Shown: positions 62,112 to 64,000 of the stretch, piece after piece
Numbering within the stretch: position 1 is the first letter of the stretch
Layout of the letters: each line of letters begins with the position of its first letter
Source: Henricia sp. BOLD:AAB3569
Lineage: Eukaryota > Echinodermata > Asteroidea > Spinulosida > Echinasteridae
DNA: 64,000 nt
Reading direction: 5' to 3'
Assembly (NCBI GenBank): GCA_037783545.1
Contig: JBBELK010000540.1
Location: 682,001-746,000 of the forward strand
Made by a program: the position numbers and the translations under genes
Notes under the pieces: generated by a model
Told to the model about the DNA's origin: nothing
Seen by the model: the letters and a program-made list of their open reading frames with translations, nothing else
Databases searched by the model: none

Positions 62112-62370
62112 TGCTATTTTGGTATTGGTTGGCATACCGTAACCATACGCGAGTGGCCGCTGACTCTGTCTTCTGTCTTCTAAAGTCGATCCGAGATGAC
62201 CGCCGTCTCCAGAAGGACTTACTCATGTATCCATGTTATGAACAATGTTATAGCAGGCCTTTGTGTTTGTGCAGTCAAGTTTGTCTCACAGGACAGTCTT
62301 CTTCAGCTAGCTCATGACAGACGATTGCAACTTTCAGCGCTGAGAGGTTGTCCAAAAGTGTGGCTTATGT

Positions 62371-62443
62371 GCCTCGTTGGCGCAGTCGGCAGCGCGTCAG
62401 TCTCATAATCTGAAGGTCGTGAGTTCGAGCCTCACACGGGGCA
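62371..62443 (+). tRNA. tRNA-Met(CAT), unit 107
   Basis: Same as copy at 55. Confidence 0.96.
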
Positions 62444-62586
62444 GTCTCTGTCGTTTTGTAATGCTTCCTTTTTATATTATTGTTGTCTGCGTGAGGCTCA
62501 GGGTTTGGTAATGTCCTCATTTTAAACTGGAATGGCTCGTTTGGTTCCAACCATGCTGCCTGCGACCTGAAAGACAGCTTCACGTG

Positions 62587-62659
62587 GACCACGTGGCCTA
62601 ATGGATAAGGCGTCCGACTTCGGATCGGAAGATTGAGGGTTCGAATCCCTTCGTGGTTG
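62587..62659 (+). tRNA. tRNA-Arg(TCG), unit 107
   Basis: Same as copy at 271. Confidence 0.96.
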
Positions 62660-62918
62660 TGCTATTTTGGTATTGGTTGGCATACCGTAACCATACGCGA
62701 GTGGCCGCTGACTCTGTCTTCTGTCTTCTAAAGTCGATCCGAGATGACCGCCGTCTCCAGAAGGACTTACTCATGTATCCATGTTATGAACAATGTTATA
62801 GCAGGCCTTTGTGTTTGTGCAGTCAAGTTTGTCTCACAGGACAGTCTTCTTCAGCTAGCTCATGACAGACGATTGCAACTTTCAGCGCTGAGAGGTTGTC
62901 CAAAAGTGTGGCTTATGT

Positions 62919-62991
62919 GCCTCGTTGGCGCAGTCGGCAGCGCGTCAGTCTCATAATCTGAAGGTCGTGAGTTCGAGCCTCACACGGGGCA
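62919..62991 (+). tRNA. tRNA-Met(CAT), unit 108
   Basis: Same as copy at 55. Confidence 0.96.
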
Positions 62992-63134
62992 GTCTCTGTC
63001 GTTTTGTAATGCTTCCTTTTTATATTATTGTTGTCTGCGTGAGGCTCAGGGTTTGGTAATGTCCTCATTTTAAACTGGAATGGCTCGTTTGGTTCCAACC
63101 ATGCTGCCTGCGACCTGAAAGACAGCTTCACGTG

Positions 63135-63207
63135 GACCACGTGGCCTAATGGATAAGGCGTCCGACTTCGGATCGGAAGATTGAGGGTTCGAATCCCTTC
63201 GTGGTTG
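63135..63207 (+). tRNA. tRNA-Arg(TCG), unit 108
   Basis: Same as copy at 271. Confidence 0.96.
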
Positions 63208-63466
63208 TGCTATTTTGGTATTGGTTGGCATACCGTAACCATACGCGAGTGGCCGCTGACTCTGTCTTCTGTCTTCTAAAGTCGATCCGAGATGACCGCC
63301 GTCTCCAGAAGGACTTACTCATGTATCCATGTTATGAACAATGTTATAGCAGGCCTTTGTGTTTGTGCAGTCAAGTTTGTCTCACAGGACAGTCTTCTTC
63401 AGCTAGCTCATGACAGACGATTGCAACTTTCAGCGCTGAGAGGTTGTCCAAAAGTGTGGCTTATGT

Positions 63467-63539
63467 GCCTCGTTGGCGCAGTCGGCAGCGCGTCAGTCTC
63501 ATAATCTGAAGGTCGTGAGTTCGAGCCTCACACGGGGCA
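63467..63539 (+). tRNA. tRNA-Met(CAT), unit 109
   Basis: Same as copy at 55. Confidence 0.96.
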
Positions 63540-63682
63540 GTCTCTGTCGTTTTGTAATGCTTCCTTTTTATATTATTGTTGTCTGCGTGAGGCTCAGGGT
63601 TTGGTAATGTCCTCATTTTAAACTGGAATGGCTCGTTTGGTTCCAACCATGCTGCCTGCGACCTGAAAGACAGCTTCACGTG

Positions 63683-63755
63683 GACCACGTGGCCTAATGG
63701 ATAAGGCGTCCGACTTCGGATCGGAAGATTGAGGGTTCGAATCCCTTCGTGGTTG
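63683..63755 (+). tRNA. tRNA-Arg(TCG), unit 109
   Basis: Same as copy at 271; the last complete tRNA in the window. Confidence 0.96.
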
Positions 63756-64000
63756 TGCTATTTTGGTATTGGTTGGCATACCGTAACCATACGCGAGTGG
63801 CCGCTGACTCTGTCTTCTGTCTTCTAAAGTCGATCCGAGATGACCGCCGTCTCCAGAAGGACTTACTCATGTATCCATGTTATGAACAATGTTATAGCAG
63901 GCCTTTGTGTTTGTGCAGTCAAGTTTGTCTCACAGGACAGTCTTCTTCAGCTAGCTCATGACAGACGATTGCAACTTTCAGCGCTGAGAGGTTGTCCAAA

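Larger units (their letters stand above)
51804..64000 (+). repeat. tandem tRNA-Met/tRNA-Arg array, segment 3 (units 88-109)
   Basis: It resumes with GACTTAC, exactly the base that follows CCAGAAG in an uninterrupted spacer. Every unit here is 548 bp. It carries three copies of a 3-unit higher-order block (57.9-61.4 kb) that also occurs in segment 2 near 26.0-27.8 kb. The window ends in a spacer 14 bp before the next tRNA-Met is due, so the array continues to the right. Confidence 0.97.

Noticed and set aside
1..64000. CRISPR-like direct repeat array
   Set aside because: The repeat unit is 548 bp, contains two tRNA genes, and has no unique spacers between short repeats.

Overview
The window is eukaryotic nuclear DNA, most likely from an animal. 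It has no bacterial operons and no credible long protein gene. About 59.5 kb of the 64 kb is one head-to-tail tandem array, all on the + strand, with a unit of about 548 bp. Each unit carries one elongator tRNA-Met (anticodon CAT) and, 143 bp downstream, one tRNA-Arg (anticodon TCG), followed by a 259 bp spacer. Both tRNAs are intron-less, lack an encoded CCA and are followed by T-runs of the kind that stop RNA polymerase III, as in animal tRNA genes. The tRNA sequences closely resemble vertebrate and other metazoan Met-CAT and Arg-TCG genes. I cannot name the species.

Layout: array segment 1 (1-22043, units 1-41), a 2.57 kb inserted element with terminal inverted repeats (22044-24609), array segment 2 (24610-49827, units 41-87), a 1.98 kb inserted element with split direct repeats (49828-51803), and array segment 3 (51804-64000, units 88-109, running off the end). 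If the two insertions are removed the array is continuous in phase, so it is a single array interrupted twice. I count 109 units: 107 full-length tRNA-Met genes plus two fragments, and 106 full-length tRNA-Arg genes plus two copies with a 7 bp internal deletion and one split by the first element. By eye about 78 Met and 85 Arg copies match the consensus. The rest carry point changes, several at invariant tRNA positions or in the A or B box.

The first element has 11 bp perfect termini (CCCTTACAAAA), an apparent 2 bp GT target duplication, and subterminal regions packed with AATGGT/ACCATT motifs. It sits inside a tRNA-Arg gene. The second has the order A1-body-B1-A2-body-B2, with A1 = A2 (143 bp) and B1 = B2 (136 bp). 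This is the split-direct-repeat layout of PAT/Ngaro-type tyrosine-recombinase retrotransposons. It is inserted with no net gain or loss of array sequence, as expected for circle integration by a tyrosine recombinase, but no reverse transcriptase or recombinase gene remains.

Rare variants recur at multiples of the unit length (3, 6, 7, 9, 12 and 14 units). This shows higher-order repeats made by unequal exchange or gene conversion. The short open frames that recur in every unit are by-products of the repeat and are not annotated as proteins.
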